This document shows, piece after piece, positions 9,134 to 16,097 of a DNA stretch of 20,484 nt. The DNA lies in NCBI GenBank assembly GCA_004213235.1, contig SHAI01000014.1, positions 1 to 20,484 on the forward strand. The letters are read 5' to 3'. Within the stretch, counting starts at the first letter, position 1; every line of letters begins with the position of its first letter. Position numbers and translations under genes: made by a program. Below the pieces are notes generated by a model. That model had not been told where the DNA came from. It saw nothing but the letters and a program-made list of their open reading frames with translations, and searched no databases. The DNA comes from Parvularculaceae bacterium. GTDB lineage: Bacteria; Pseudomonadota; Alphaproteobacteria; Caulobacterales; Parvularculaceae.

Positions 9134-9585
9134 TATTCTGCTCCCGGAAAATCGAATGTACTGACAATGCGCGCACGCCACCAGCGCGACAACCAGCTTT
9201 CCATCACCTCACGCCCTGCATAGGCATGAATGAACTTGTCCGCACTCACCAGAACCCCGCAATGTTTTGCCGGTCCGTCCTTGACCACACGAAATATCAG
9301 AACCGACCCCGGTTGTGCTTGTGCGCATGGCACCAGGTGCTGGCGCGCAGCACTCAATAAGGGCTCGTGCGCACCATGGCGCTCGTTCCAGTCGGGCGTA
9401 TAGGGGGGCGGTGTTACCGGTTCTTCGCCATAGATATCGCGCCACAAACCGCGGATCAGGCCGAGGCAATCTGTACCCTGCCCTTTAACACTGGATTGAT
9501 GCAGATAGGGTGTTTTCAGCCAATCATGCGCCGCTGCGATGATTTCATCCCGGGAGATGGTCCGGCTTGTCGACGGGTTTTTCAT
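9133..9585 (-). CDS. GTA gp14-like NlpC/P60 peptidase
   Basis: A 150-residue cell-wall peptidase carried in the tail tip, expected to open peptidoglycan of the recipient during DNA entry. The NlpC/P60 signature is visible: the catalytic cysteine C40 in GQGTDCLGLIRGLW, a histidine in AKHCGVLV (H108), and a further histidine in FIHAYAGREV (H120) suitable as the third residue. The N-terminal helix EIIAAAHDWLKTPYLHQ matches the usual opening of the GTA and phage versions. ATG at 9585 overlaps the stop of the upstream gene by 4 bp and follows GGAGGAAAGAG. The small size, with no export signal, is normal for the virion-associated form. Confidence 0.94.
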   Translation of the reverse strand: MKNPSTSRTISRDEIIAAAHDWLKTPYLHQSSVKGQGTDCLGLIRGLWRDIYGEEPVTPPPYTPDWNERHGAHEPLLSAARQHLVPCAQAQPGSVLIFRVVKDGPAKHCGVLVSADKFIHAYAGREVMESWLSRWWRARIVSTFDFPGAE

Positions 9586-10469
9586 CTCTTTCCTCCGTCA
9601 TTATCTTCCGTCCGGATTGGGTATTGAAGCGCCACATCATCGCCGGGCATTAAGTGAAATCCACGGAAATTGATCAAATTACCGAACTTTACCCGACATG
9701 TAGTGTCGCGCTTGTCGCATCCGGTAGTGATTGAGAATGTGTCGCCGTTCTCCGGCGCGGCACCGGGGGGCACCCATAAATCAAGCCGCGTCGCGTTGCC
9801 CGATGCGGGGTGACTTGCCTTCACATGAGCGGACAAACCGGCGTTCGCGCCGGTCTGCCATGTCAACAAACCGTGTGCGAACCAATTGTTCTCAAATGCC
9901 GACAAACCGGTTGCAATAAAGCCTGTATCGTCGATCAGTGACGTAATTGTACCCGCGCCATGATAGGCCGGTAAATCGAGGTCAACGCCGCACCGGTCAT
10001 CACCGATAGTCGCATCGCAGCTGCGCTGATATACCCGCCCGATGGTGCGCGAGAGTGCATAACTGGCACCGCGCAACTCCGCGCGAAACGCCCCGCCTTC
10101 GCGAACGGTTTCGCCAATTGTCGCGCGCTTTAACAGGACGCGCTGGCCGGTATCCGCCCAATTGACGCGCCAGATCTGAACTTCCGCACCGTCAAATTTG
10201 CCGACCGCCAGGTCGGACGCAGATAATTTTGAACTATCGAACGCTCCGAAAATCTCAGAATTATCAATGGCGAGGTCGGCGCTGGAGGCGATTGCCGCGC
10301 CATCCGCGCCAGCCACCGGATCATAGCTGATGCCATCAACCATCAGTGTTCGGTCATGGTCGGTAAAACCAAGCACCACGCCATCGGCGCGTTCAATCCG
10401 CCAGCACATGGCGAGGGTTGTCGCCCCGGATTTGAGATGCGCGGCGAGATCTGGATCAAGGGCTCTCAT
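9582..10469 (-). CDS. GTA gp13-like hub protein (DUF2163 and C-terminal Cys module)
   Basis: A 295-residue baseplate hub protein, DUF2163 family. The opening MRALDPDLAAHLKSGATTLAMCWRIERADG and following GFTDHDRTL is typical of the family. Four cysteines sit in two pairs: C151 and C160 (RSCDATIGDDRCGVDL), and C251 and C258 (GCDKRDTTCRVKFGN, followed by NFRGF). The C-terminal domain is related to lambda gpL, whose cysteines bind an iron-sulfur cluster, so metal or cluster binding here is a reasonable expectation that the sequence alone cannot prove. ATG overlaps the stop of g12 by 4 bp and its own stop overlaps g14 by 4 bp. In RcGTA this protein links the tail tube and distal ring to the tail tip. 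Confidence 0.93.
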   Translation of the reverse strand: MRALDPDLAAHLKSGATTLAMCWRIERADGVVLGFTDHDRTLMVDGISYDPVAGADGAAIASSADLAIDNSEIFGAFDSSKLSASDLAVGKFDGAEVQIWRVNWADTGQRVLLKRATIGETVREGGAFRAELRGASYALSRTIGRVYQRSCDATIGDDRCGVDLDLPAYHGAGTITSLIDDTGFIATGLSAFENNWFAHGLLTWQTGANAGLSAHVKASHPASGNATRLDLWVPPGAAPENGDTFSITTGCDKRDTTCRVKFGNLINFRGFHLMPGDDVALQYPIRTEDNDGGKR

Positions 10470-11092
10470 AGCAACACCTCTATCAATGGGACGGAGGGAA
10501 TATCGCCAGCCTGGAAACTGGTTAGATTGATCGATAGCTCATCACGGTCAAAGCGTACCGGCGTATCAAACATGAACCCGGCACTGATCTCACTGCCAAG
10601 CGCCGGAGGGGTGTCAAACGTGACCTTGCCTGATGTCGCATCCAGGTTAAAATTGACCGTAGACGCACCATTGATGGCAAGAATCACACTGCCCGCCACG
10701 GGGTGCGAAATTGTCCGTGTATAACTCTGCGCGCCGCTGGTGTATGTTTTTACTAGCTGAAATACAGTTGTCTCGCCGTCGCCCACGCCAAGTTGCTGAT
10801 CGTGCGCGCCTATCGCCTCGCCAAATGCCGCTGAGGCATGATCAAACGGGTCGCGGAAACGAAACCCATGCAGACGGCCGCGCCGCGCTTCAAAGAAAGC
10901 GATGAGCGTTTCAATATCGCGCAGGGATTTGACCCCATATCCGGCGTTAAACCGCCGCCGCGAACCAGCCCACGGACTATTGCGTTCTTCGCGCCCGGAA
11001 TTGAGCGTAACAATATCCGTGCGCCGCATTGGTCCGCCTTCGCTGCCGAGGGAAATCTCCAGCGGGAACAGAACATCATGGAAATCCGTCAT
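10466..11092 (-). CDS. GTA gp12-like distal tail protein (DUF2460)
   Basis: A 208-residue DUF2460 protein, the distal tail ring of the RcGTA type. Family features are visible: MTDFHDVLFPLEISLGSEGGP at the start, GREERNSPWAGSRRRFNAGYGV, the stretch DIETLIAFFEARRGRLHGFRFRDP, and the repeated beta-sandwich with FQLVKTY and RTISHPVAG. It would join the tail tube to the hub protein. The start overlaps the g11 stop by 4 bp, and its stop overlaps g13 by 4 bp, so translation is probably coupled along this string. Length is normal for the family and the frame is intact. Confidence 0.94.
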   Translation of the reverse strand: MTDFHDVLFPLEISLGSEGGPMRRTDIVTLNSGREERNSPWAGSRRRFNAGYGVKSLRDIETLIAFFEARRGRLHGFRFRDPFDHASAAFGEAIGAHDQQLGVGDGETTVFQLVKTYTSGAQSYTRTISHPVAGSVILAINGASTVNFNLDATSGKVTFDTPPALGSEISAGFMFDTPVRFDRDELSINLTSFQAGDIPSVPLIEVLL

Positions 11093-11631
11093 TGATTACG
11101 TCCTCCTCTCGCCAATGCGCGCGACAGGCCAGCGGCAATCTGACTTTGCGATGCTCGGAAACTGTCCGCATCTCGCACACCGGGTAAATTTATGGTGACG
11201 TTAACCGGGCGCTCGCCACCCATCGCACCGATTGATCCGCTAACGGCCGGTCGAAATATCTCCGGACCGCGCTCACCAACGAGAAACGCTGCGCCGGGCG
11301 ACACCAGACCACCCTCAGCGCGCGCCCCACCAAAGGGCGCAGAAAATAAATTCGTGAGGAGAGATTCGATTGGCCGCCTGATCAGGCTGTCGCTTAAAGA
11401 CCGGGTAAGGTCCAAAACAATGGAGCGCCCCAAACGCTTTAATGATAGCTCGCCCGTGCGCGCCGCGCGTGCCAGTTCGCGCTCGATACTGCGCGCCGCG
11501 CCTGCAAACGCGTCTTCGATAATCGCGGCGGCGGGCGCTATCTCCTCCTGGGCGAGGCGATTGATTTCCTCGCTGGCGCTGGCAAGGCCCTCTGACAGGC
11601 CAGTGGCATCCAATTTTACTGAAAGGGTCAT
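11089..11631 (-). CDS. GTA gp11-like tape measure protein (short)
   Basis: A 180-residue tail tape measure protein; tape length sets tail length. Residues 1-75 are helical and amphipathic (LASASEEINRLAQEEIAPAA, AARSIERELARAARTGELS), followed by SLIRRPIESLLTNLFSAPFGG and the Gly-rich segment EGGLVSPGAAFLVGERGPEIFRP, which is the conserved C-terminal tape-measure motif also found in lambda-like phages. There is no clear transmembrane segment. It is far shorter than tape measures of ordinary siphophages and on the short side even for GTAs. It overlaps g10.1 and g12 by 4 bp each, the classic tail-chaperone, tape measure, distal tail order. Confidence 0.92.
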   Translation of the reverse strand: MTLSVKLDATGLSEGLASASEEINRLAQEEIAPAAAIIEDAFAGAARSIERELARAARTGELSLKRLGRSIVLDLTRSLSDSLIRRPIESLLTNLFSAPFGGARAEGGLVSPGAAFLVGERGPEIFRPAVSGSIGAMGGERPVNVTINLPGVRDADSFRASQSQIAAGLSRALARGGRNQ

Positions 11632-11885
11632 TGCTCTTTATCCGGATATTGTTTCAAAAGATGGTCAAATCCCGCGCGGGACAAGGGCACACCGCCACGC
11701 GGATGATTCACCATCAACCAACGCCACTCCTGAACCGACAATGCCCAGAAAGCGGCCGGTGCCATGCCCATGCCGCTAACGGCAAGCGTGAACCAGTCCC
11801 GCCATGGGATTGTTGCGCCGGTAGCGCTGTCGCTCGCGGTACTGGTCATGGTACTGGTTGGGGTACTGGTTGGGGTACTGCTCAT
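11628..11885 (-). CDS. GTA gp10.1-like tail assembly protein with repeat-coded N-terminus
   Basis: An 85-residue protein in the g10.1 position (rcc01693-like family). The conserved part is residues 25-85: IPWRDWFTLAVSGMGMAPAAFWALSVQEWRWLMVNHP, with the Trp-rich WRDW and EWRWL that mark the family, usually taken as a tail assembly chaperone. The N-terminal 24 residues are different: a Ser/Thr/Pro-rich stretch coded by a 12-bp tandem repeat. ATG at 11885 overlaps the g10 stop by 4 bp. A second in-frame ATG (residue 13) sits inside the repeat and could also serve. Ends with a 4-bp overlap into the tape measure gene. Confidence 0.88.
   Translation of the reverse strand: MSSTPTSTPTSTMTSTASDSATGATIPWRDWFTLAVSGMGMAPAAFWALSVQEWRWLMVNHPRGGVPLSRAGFDHLLKQYPDKEQ
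11838..11880. repeat. 12-bp tandem repeat, about 3.6 copies, inside the g10.1 coding region
   Basis: Plus-strand unit GGTACTGGTTGG. Copies start at 11838 (with a variant end, GGTACTGGTCAT), 11850 and 11862, and a partial 7-bp copy lies at 11874. On the coding strand this reads repeated Ser-Thr-Pro-Thr, with Ser-Thr-Met-Thr in the variant unit. The unit is a multiple of three, so copy-number change alters protein length without a frameshift. Confidence 0.9.
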
Positions 11886-12202
11886 GACCGATCGTTTTCT
11901 TGGCCTAATGCGCGAAACGCCTGCGCCACTGCCTTAACGGCACTGGGTAGATCGACATCGCTTGCCGCCAGTGCGGCCATCGTGATCGGGTCACCCCCGC
12001 CTTTAATCAATGCAGAAAGGATCCGTAACACATCCTCTGCACGCGGATTCTTCAGCCGATCACCAAGGTCATTTAACCCATCAGCACCGAAGGCCGCTTC
12101 GATTTCCGCCAGGGCACCAAGGGTCAAACGCAAGGTCTTTTCTTCCCCATTAATCAGCAGGGGTACATCGCCGGGTCGGTGACACTGCGTCATCATCATC
12201 AC
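11882..12202 (-). CDS. GTA gp10-like tail assembly chaperone
   Basis: A protein of 103-106 residues (depending on start) of the GTA gp10 family. The core GEEKTLRLTLGALAEIEAAFGADGLNDLGDRL, followed by DVLRILSALIKGGG and a C-terminal helix AVKAVAQAFRALG, matches the small helical tail assembly chaperones found between tail tube and tape measure genes. The start is unusual: GTG followed by three ATG codons, all in frame, overlapping the TGA of g9, so reinitiation could use any of them. No separate Shine-Dalgarno is evident, which fits translational coupling. The 3' end overlaps g10.1 by 4 bp. Confidence 0.88.
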   Translation of the reverse strand: MMMMTQCHRPGDVPLLINGEEKTLRLTLGALAEIEAAFGADGLNDLGDRLKNPRAEDVLRILSALIKGGGDPITMAALAASDVDLPSAVKAVAQAFRALGQENDRS

Positions 12203-12615
12203 GCTGCGGTAAAGGTGAGAACACCGGCAGAGGCGAGCGACGCCGACATTGTCGCTTCACCGTCATAATCACCGGCATAATCGAGATTGGTGAGAATGAA
12301 CGCCCCTTCAATCGTGCCGAGCCCCGGCACAATAATCCGCCATCTGCGCGCGGCACCTGAGAAAAACACATCCCGCAGCGCTGTCGCCGACGCATCATCG
12401 GTAAAGACACCCGCGCCAGTAACACTGGCCGCTTTCACGCCCGCATCGCCCAGCAATTCACGCCAGCGATCGGCACTCGTTGCATGGGTAACATCAATCG
12501 TCTGTGTATTGAGTGATAGCGATGTTGCGCGCAATCCGGCAACGGTATTGAAATTTTCAGGCGAACCACCATCACCCAGCTTTAATAATAGATCGAGTCC
12601 GCGTTGTGCGCCCAT
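12199..12615 (-). CDS. GTA gp9-like major tail (tube) protein
   Basis: A 138-residue tail tube protein of the TP901-1-type major tail family. Visible signatures: MGAQRGLDLLLKLGDGG, VAGLRATSLSLNTQTIDVTHATS, DRWRELLGDAGVKAASVTGAGVF, and the C-terminal EGAFILTNLDYAGDYDGEATMSASLASAG. These subunits stack in rings to make the hollow tail through which DNA leaves the head. ATG is preceded by AAGGAG at 7 nt, one of the strongest ribosome sites of the cluster, in keeping with a protein needed in many copies. The gene stands 12 bp after g8 and overlaps the g10 start. Confidence 0.95.
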   Translation of the reverse strand: MGAQRGLDLLLKLGDGGSPENFNTVAGLRATSLSLNTQTIDVTHATSADRWRELLGDAGVKAASVTGAGVFTDDASATALRDVFFSGAARRWRIIVPGLGTIEGAFILTNLDYAGDYDGEATMSASLASAGVLTFTAA

Positions 12616-12627
12616 GACAATACTCCT

Positions 12628-13041
12628 TTACTCTGCTAAAACTTCATCCACGGCGCGAAAGCGCATGATCCCGTCCCAACTGCCCCTGTCGGCACGCAAA
12701 AAGACATCGGAAAATACAAACCGCATAGACACCAATCTATGCCCTGGCGCACTTAGAGGTGCGTCATGCAACACATCATGCAGCGCCGACATGATCTGGC
12801 GGGTTTCCTTACGGCCGCCATACCGGGAGAATATCCGAATACGGATGTCATGCTCAAAGGCACCTGGCAGACCCGCATACGCACTTGTTTTCCAATCGCC
12901 GAAGACAGCAAAAGGAAAGGTTGGGCTTTCTGGCGCAACATCGTAAAAACGTACCGGATTGCCCAATAAACTCTGCACCGTCGGATCGCTGGCAATTGCC
13001 GCGAACGCGGCTTCCTGCAGGGGAAAAGCTGTGTCTGTCAT
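12628..13041 (-). CDS. GTA gp8-like tail terminator (DUF3168)
   Basis: A 137-residue DUF3168 protein, the tail terminator or tail-completion protein of RcGTA g8. Family features: LQEAAFAAIASDPTVQSLLG, RFYDVAPESPTFPFAVFGDW, and the core HDIRIRIFSRYGGRKETRQIM with ALHDVLHDAPL. It would cap the tail tube and join it to the head connector. ATG overlaps the g7 stop by 4 bp. Length and frame are normal. Confidence 0.93.
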   Translation of the reverse strand: MTDTAFPLQEAAFAAIASDPTVQSLLGNPVRFYDVAPESPTFPFAVFGDWKTSAYAGLPGAFEHDIRIRIFSRYGGRKETRQIMSALHDVLHDAPLSAPGHRLVSMRFVFSDVFLRADRGSWDGIMRFRAVDEVLAE

Positions 13042-13352
13042 ATCACCCCCTCGCCAATGAGAGTTACATAGCGGCGCTGAACATCGGCATCTTCAATTGA
13101 CGTGATGGTGAAATCGACGCCCTGGAACCGGAACCGTCCGCCAAGGGATAGATCGCTGCGACGGCGTATCCTCGCGGCAATGCGGGGGCGTTTCACACTA
13201 CGATCGCCAATGATGTCTGACGTTGCGGTGAGCTGTTCAACAGATGCAAACACGCTCATGCTATCGGACCAAACCTGCGCACCGCCGCCGGCCCCGTCGG
13301 CTATCCGGCTTACGGTAAGCAGCGTTATTTCATTTCGAAGCGCCCCAATCAT
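13038..13352 (-). CDS. GTA gp7-like head-tail stopper / head closure protein
   Basis: A 104-residue small beta-rich head closure protein. The opening MIGALRNEITLLTVSRIADGAGG, then VFASVEQLTATSDIIGDRS and the end FRFQGVDFTITSIEDADVQRRYV, matches the SPP1 gp16-like/phage head-tail adaptor fold used by g7 proteins. It would close the DNA channel below the adaptor ring. It overlaps g6 and g8 by 4 bp each. Confidence 0.92.
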   Translation of the reverse strand: MIGALRNEITLLTVSRIADGAGGGAQVWSDSMSVFASVEQLTATSDIIGDRSVKRPRIAARIRRRSDLSLGGRFRFQGVDFTITSIEDADVQRRYVTLIGEGVI

Positions 13353-13876
13353 ATCCGCACCCTCCGCCAGGGATTGAGAAGCGTCTCCAGGCCCTGTGGC
13401 GGCGCGAAAAATCGATCCGTCCCCGCCGCTTCGCGATTCTCAAAATAGTGGGCAGTCAATATCTTTACCGCAAGCTTCAGGTCTTCCGGCACGCTCGCCC
13501 CATCGGCATACCCCACGGTGAAATCGATGGAGACATTGCCCTCAATTCCTGCCCCGAGGGTCACTTGCCCATGTCTTCCGAGCTTGGCGAGGTAAAGGGT
13601 CGGGGCGACAATGCCAGAGCTATCGGCCAATTCATCAATGCTCGACACTGGCCCAATCGGCAGATCAACACATTGCGCAAGCGGCGGCGTCAACGCCAGA
13701 CGCCAGCGCTGATTGATAAACGCAATGCCGAGACGGGCCTCAATCGTTTGCCGCGCCGCAACGCCCAGACTCGCAATGAGCGTATCTTCGGTCGTTGTAT
13801 CCACCCGAAGATGGGCTTTTAACGCGTCCAGACTAACCGGCTCTGACGCCGGGGGGATGAGAAGTGAAAGGGACAA
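13349..13876 (-). CDS. GTA gp6-like head-tail connector (adaptor)
   Basis: A 175-residue head-tail connector of the phage gp6-like type (HK97 gp6-related). LIPPASEPVSLDALKAHLRVDTTTED, the helix DTLIASLGVAARQTIEARLG, and INQRWRLAL are characteristic; VGYADGASVPEDLKLAVKILTAHYFENRE is the conserved C-terminal part. It forms the ring under the portal. The start is a TTG with AGGGAG about 9 nt upstream; no better in-frame ATG is available. It is the first gene after the 181-bp non-coding gap behind the capsid gene, so it cannot be coupled to capsid translation. Confidence 0.92.
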   Translation of the reverse strand: MSLSLLIPPASEPVSLDALKAHLRVDTTTEDTLIASLGVAARQTIEARLGIAFINQRWRLALTPPLAQCVDLPIGPVSSIDELADSSGIVAPTLYLAKLGRHGQVTLGAGIEGNVSIDFTVGYADGASVPEDLKLAVKILTAHYFENREAAGTDRFFAPPQGLETLLNPWRRVRI

Positions 13877-14057
13877 AACGCAACGCTCCCTGATTTAACT
13901 TATGATGTGTTTTCCGGTGCCGGTGGCGCGCCATTGCCGACGCGCCATCGACCAGTCTTCGGTGCCGGTGCCTTACCCTCTTGGAGAAGCTCGCAGACTT
14001 ATGGGATAGCCCCGCCAGCTTCTCATGCCAGGAAAAGAACCGGCACCAGAGCGATCA
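13877..14057 (-). promoter_or_regulatory. Structured non-coding gap between capsid and connector genes
   Basis: The only long break inside the otherwise packed GTA operon. In the transcribed strand a perfect 8-bp stem (plus-strand arms 13984-13991 and 14017-14024) is nested inside a perfect 9-bp stem (13961-13969 with 14039-14047). The left arm of the outer stem, GGTGCCGGT, occurs again at 13916-13924, so two copies can compete for the same partner. No run of T follows either stem, so this is not a simple rho-independent terminator. I infer an RNA processing, attenuation or stability element that lets capsid exceed connector. No convincing gene is seen; the only ATG frame here is 17 codons with no Shine-Dalgarno. 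Confidence 0.5.
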
Positions 14058-15290
14058 TCAGCTCACGGCGAATTTTAGTAATTTGATAGCATCATGGTCC
14101 TGCACCGCGCCGCCGACCCGTTTTGTCGTATAGAACAGGACAAATGGTTTGGCCGAGTAAGGATCGCGCAGCACCTGAACGCCCTGACGATCGACAATAA
14201 GATAGCCGCGCCGGAAGTCGCCAAATGCAATCGAATAACTATCTGGCGCGATCGGGTCCATGTCCTCAATTTCCGTCACCGGGAACCCAAGCAGGGTTGA
14301 CGGACGGCCAGCTTCCAGGTTCGGCTGCCAGATATAGTTTCCATCCGCATCCTTGAACTTGCGCACTGTTCCCAGAACTGATCTGTTCAACACGAACTGG
14401 CCATTTGCCCGGTAAACCTGCTTTGGCGTGTAGATCAGATCCAGCAAAATGTCCGAGGGATCGCTTGCCGGGAAACCACCCTCAACACCTGTCGCGATAT
14501 AGCCAATATCGCTCGCGCCGCGGTTTGCCTCTGCGGTTTTGGTCGGGCTTAAAAACCCTGATGGTTTGTTGACGCCATCGCCTTTTACAAACGCCGCCGT
14601 CTCTTGCGCCGCGAACTCGCCCTGCACCTCATCAGCCAACCATTGAGAAATATCGATAACGCCGTCATCCAATAGGGCCTGTGTCGCGGCGGGCATGGCA
14701 TAAAGCTCTGCCGTCGGAATATCGATTGAGGCAAGGGTTGGGCCAGCGGTTTCCGGCCGCGCGGACGTTTCACCAACCCAATTGGCGACGGTGCCGCCCC
14801 GGCTCACGGGTTTTTTATAAACATTCGCACCGATCTCGCGCACACTTGAGATCCGCCGCATGGGCGAGGCATCGCGCACCAGGGCATTGATCATGTCGGC
14901 AGTTTCAGACGGTGCCAGATACCCACCTTCTGCAGGGGTGGCAATATTAAGGGACTTGGCTTGCGCCCCCAATAGCGCGCCATCGCCCTGGCGAACATAT
15001 TTATCAAAGGCTGCTTTTCGCTCATCAATAATTGGCGATCCGCTCTCCAGGGCCGGACGCCGGCCAGCCAGCGCCAATCGGTCAATCGCAGCTTTTTGTT
15101 CCGTTAGCGCATCATTAATCCGGTCTACTTTTTCGCGGGTGACAACATCATCCGCCCCGCGTGCTTCCAGTTCGTGGAGGCGCTGATCGTTTGCACTCTT
15201 GAAGCTCTCAAATGCGGTGAGAAACTCCGTCATTGCAGCTTTTATTTCGCCGCCGGGTCGCGGCGAACTTGTGATGTCTTTGGTCTCCAT
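14058..15290 (-). CDS. GTA gp5-like major capsid protein (HK97 fold)
   Basis: A 410-residue HK97-type capsid protein. Residues 1-112 form the helical, charged delta/scaffold region (AMTEFLTAFESFKSANDQRL, ADDVVTREKVDRINDALTEQK), which is removed by the prohead protease in this family. The mature shell domain begins near 113-125 (SLNIATPAEGGYLAPSETA) and continues through SPMRRISSVREIG, ANWVGETSARPETAGP, and TAAFVKGDGVNKPSGFLSP. The C-terminal GDFRRGYLIVDRQGVQVLRDPYS is also typical. ATG follows AAGGAG at 9 nt, a strong site for the most abundant virion protein. The gene lies 13 bp after the protease and is followed by a structured gap. Confidence 0.97.
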   Translation of the reverse strand: METKDITSSPRPGGEIKAAMTEFLTAFESFKSANDQRLHELEARGADDVVTREKVDRINDALTEQKAAIDRLALAGRRPALESGSPIIDERKAAFDKYVRQGDGALLGAQAKSLNIATPAEGGYLAPSETADMINALVRDASPMRRISSVREIGANVYKKPVSRGGTVANWVGETSARPETAGPTLASIDIPTAELYAMPAATQALLDDGVIDISQWLADEVQGEFAAQETAAFVKGDGVNKPSGFLSPTKTAEANRGASDIGYIATGVEGGFPASDPSDILLDLIYTPKQVYRANGQFVLNRSVLGTVRKFKDADGNYIWQPNLEAGRPSTLLGFPVTEIEDMDPIAPDSYSIAFGDFRRGYLIVDRQGVQVLRDPYSAKPFVLFYTTKRVGGAVQDHDAIKLLKFAVS

Positions 15291-15303
15291 GGTGTTTAAC
15301 TCC

Positions 15304-15798
15304 TTACACTGTTACTGGGATGGAGGACTGAATTGACTGAGCAGCGCCGAAGATCGTTGCGCGCGCTGCAAAGCTGTCGTCATCGGTTGGTATAGCCGGT
15401 CCGACATGGGTAATCCGTGCACGTGGTGCCATGGGGAAGGTCACAAGGGACGTCTCCCATAGACTTGCACGTTCAATGATGCGGCCGCCGGGGATTTTCA
15501 CCGCGCGATTGACGCGATACCCGATGGATAAACCATCCAATGCACCGCCGCGCAAAAGCCCATGAATTTCCCGCTGCCGTTCGCTCACGAGATGCAATTC
15601 GCCAATCGCGTAAAGCCCGTCTGCGCGGTCTTCAAATCGGCGCCAAATGCCAATTGGCTGCTCTGCCGCATGCTGATAAAGCATTTTTACGGAACCAGCG
15701 ATAACCCCGGGAAATGCGCCGCGGCGTATGATATCACCCGACAAATCCGGTCTTTCATAAATCGCAGCATATCCCTCAATTTCGGCAATCTCGGTCAT
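15304..15798 (-). CDS. GTA gp4-like prohead protease (U35/HK97 type)
   Basis: A 164-residue head maturation protease. The catalytic residues of the herpesvirus-assemblin-like fold can be seen: H43 in KMLYQHAAEQPIG, S91 in DGLSIGYRV, and E115 in SLWETSLVTFPMAPRARI. It would trim the N-terminal scaffold of the capsid protein and then itself. ATG overlaps the g3.5 stop by 4 bp; the stop lies just ahead of the capsid ribosome site. Length is ordinary for GTA proteases. Confidence 0.96.
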   Translation of the reverse strand: MTEIAEIEGYAAIYERPDLSGDIIRRGAFPGVIAGSVKMLYQHAAEQPIGIWRRFEDRADGLYAIGELHLVSERQREIHGLLRGGALDGLSIGYRVNRAVKIPGGRIIERASLWETSLVTFPMAPRARITHVGPAIPTDDDSFAARATIFGAAQSIQSSIPVTV

Positions 15799-16097
15799 GG
15801 TCGATCTCCCTGGGTATTATCGTCACGGTCAAGTTTCACTTCGATGCGGATCAGACTCTCGCGGACACCGCGCATTTGCTCTTCCAGGCGGGCTGTGCGT
15901 TCAATCATGACGCCGGATGCATCGGCGCGCCGTTCTAACTGGTCTATCCGCTCCGCCGCGCCGCCAGCCCAGATCAATCCAAGCGCCGTTTGCACGACAA
16001 TGGCCGCGCCCAATGCGACCGAAATCCGTGGTGTTTCGACAGTCTCAGGCAGACCGCCTGATCGACGGGGCGACAAACGCGTGACATCGGGGTTCAT
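15795..16097 (-). CDS. GTA gp3.5-like membrane-anchored coiled-coil protein
   Basis: A 100-residue protein in the g3.5 position between portal and protease. It has a short N-terminal cytoplasmic-like part, one hydrophobic helix (about 25-46, ISVALGAAIVVQTALGLIWAG), and a charged coiled-coil tail (47-92, AERIDQLERRADAS, ARLEEQMRGVRESLIRIEVKL). Similar small proteins at this place in GTA clusters are linked with head formation, but the sequence is poorly conserved and the role here is inferred from position. Overlaps of 4 bp with both neighbours support it as a real gene. Confidence 0.85.
   Translation of the reverse strand: MNPDVTRLSPRRSGGLPETVETPRISVALGAAIVVQTALGLIWAGGAAERIDQLERRADASGVMIERTARLEEQMRGVRESLIRIEVKLDRDDNTQGDRP

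Noticed and set aside
12287..12946. 219-residue plus-strand frame opposite g8 and g9
   Set aside because: Antisense to two recognised tail genes; no family features.
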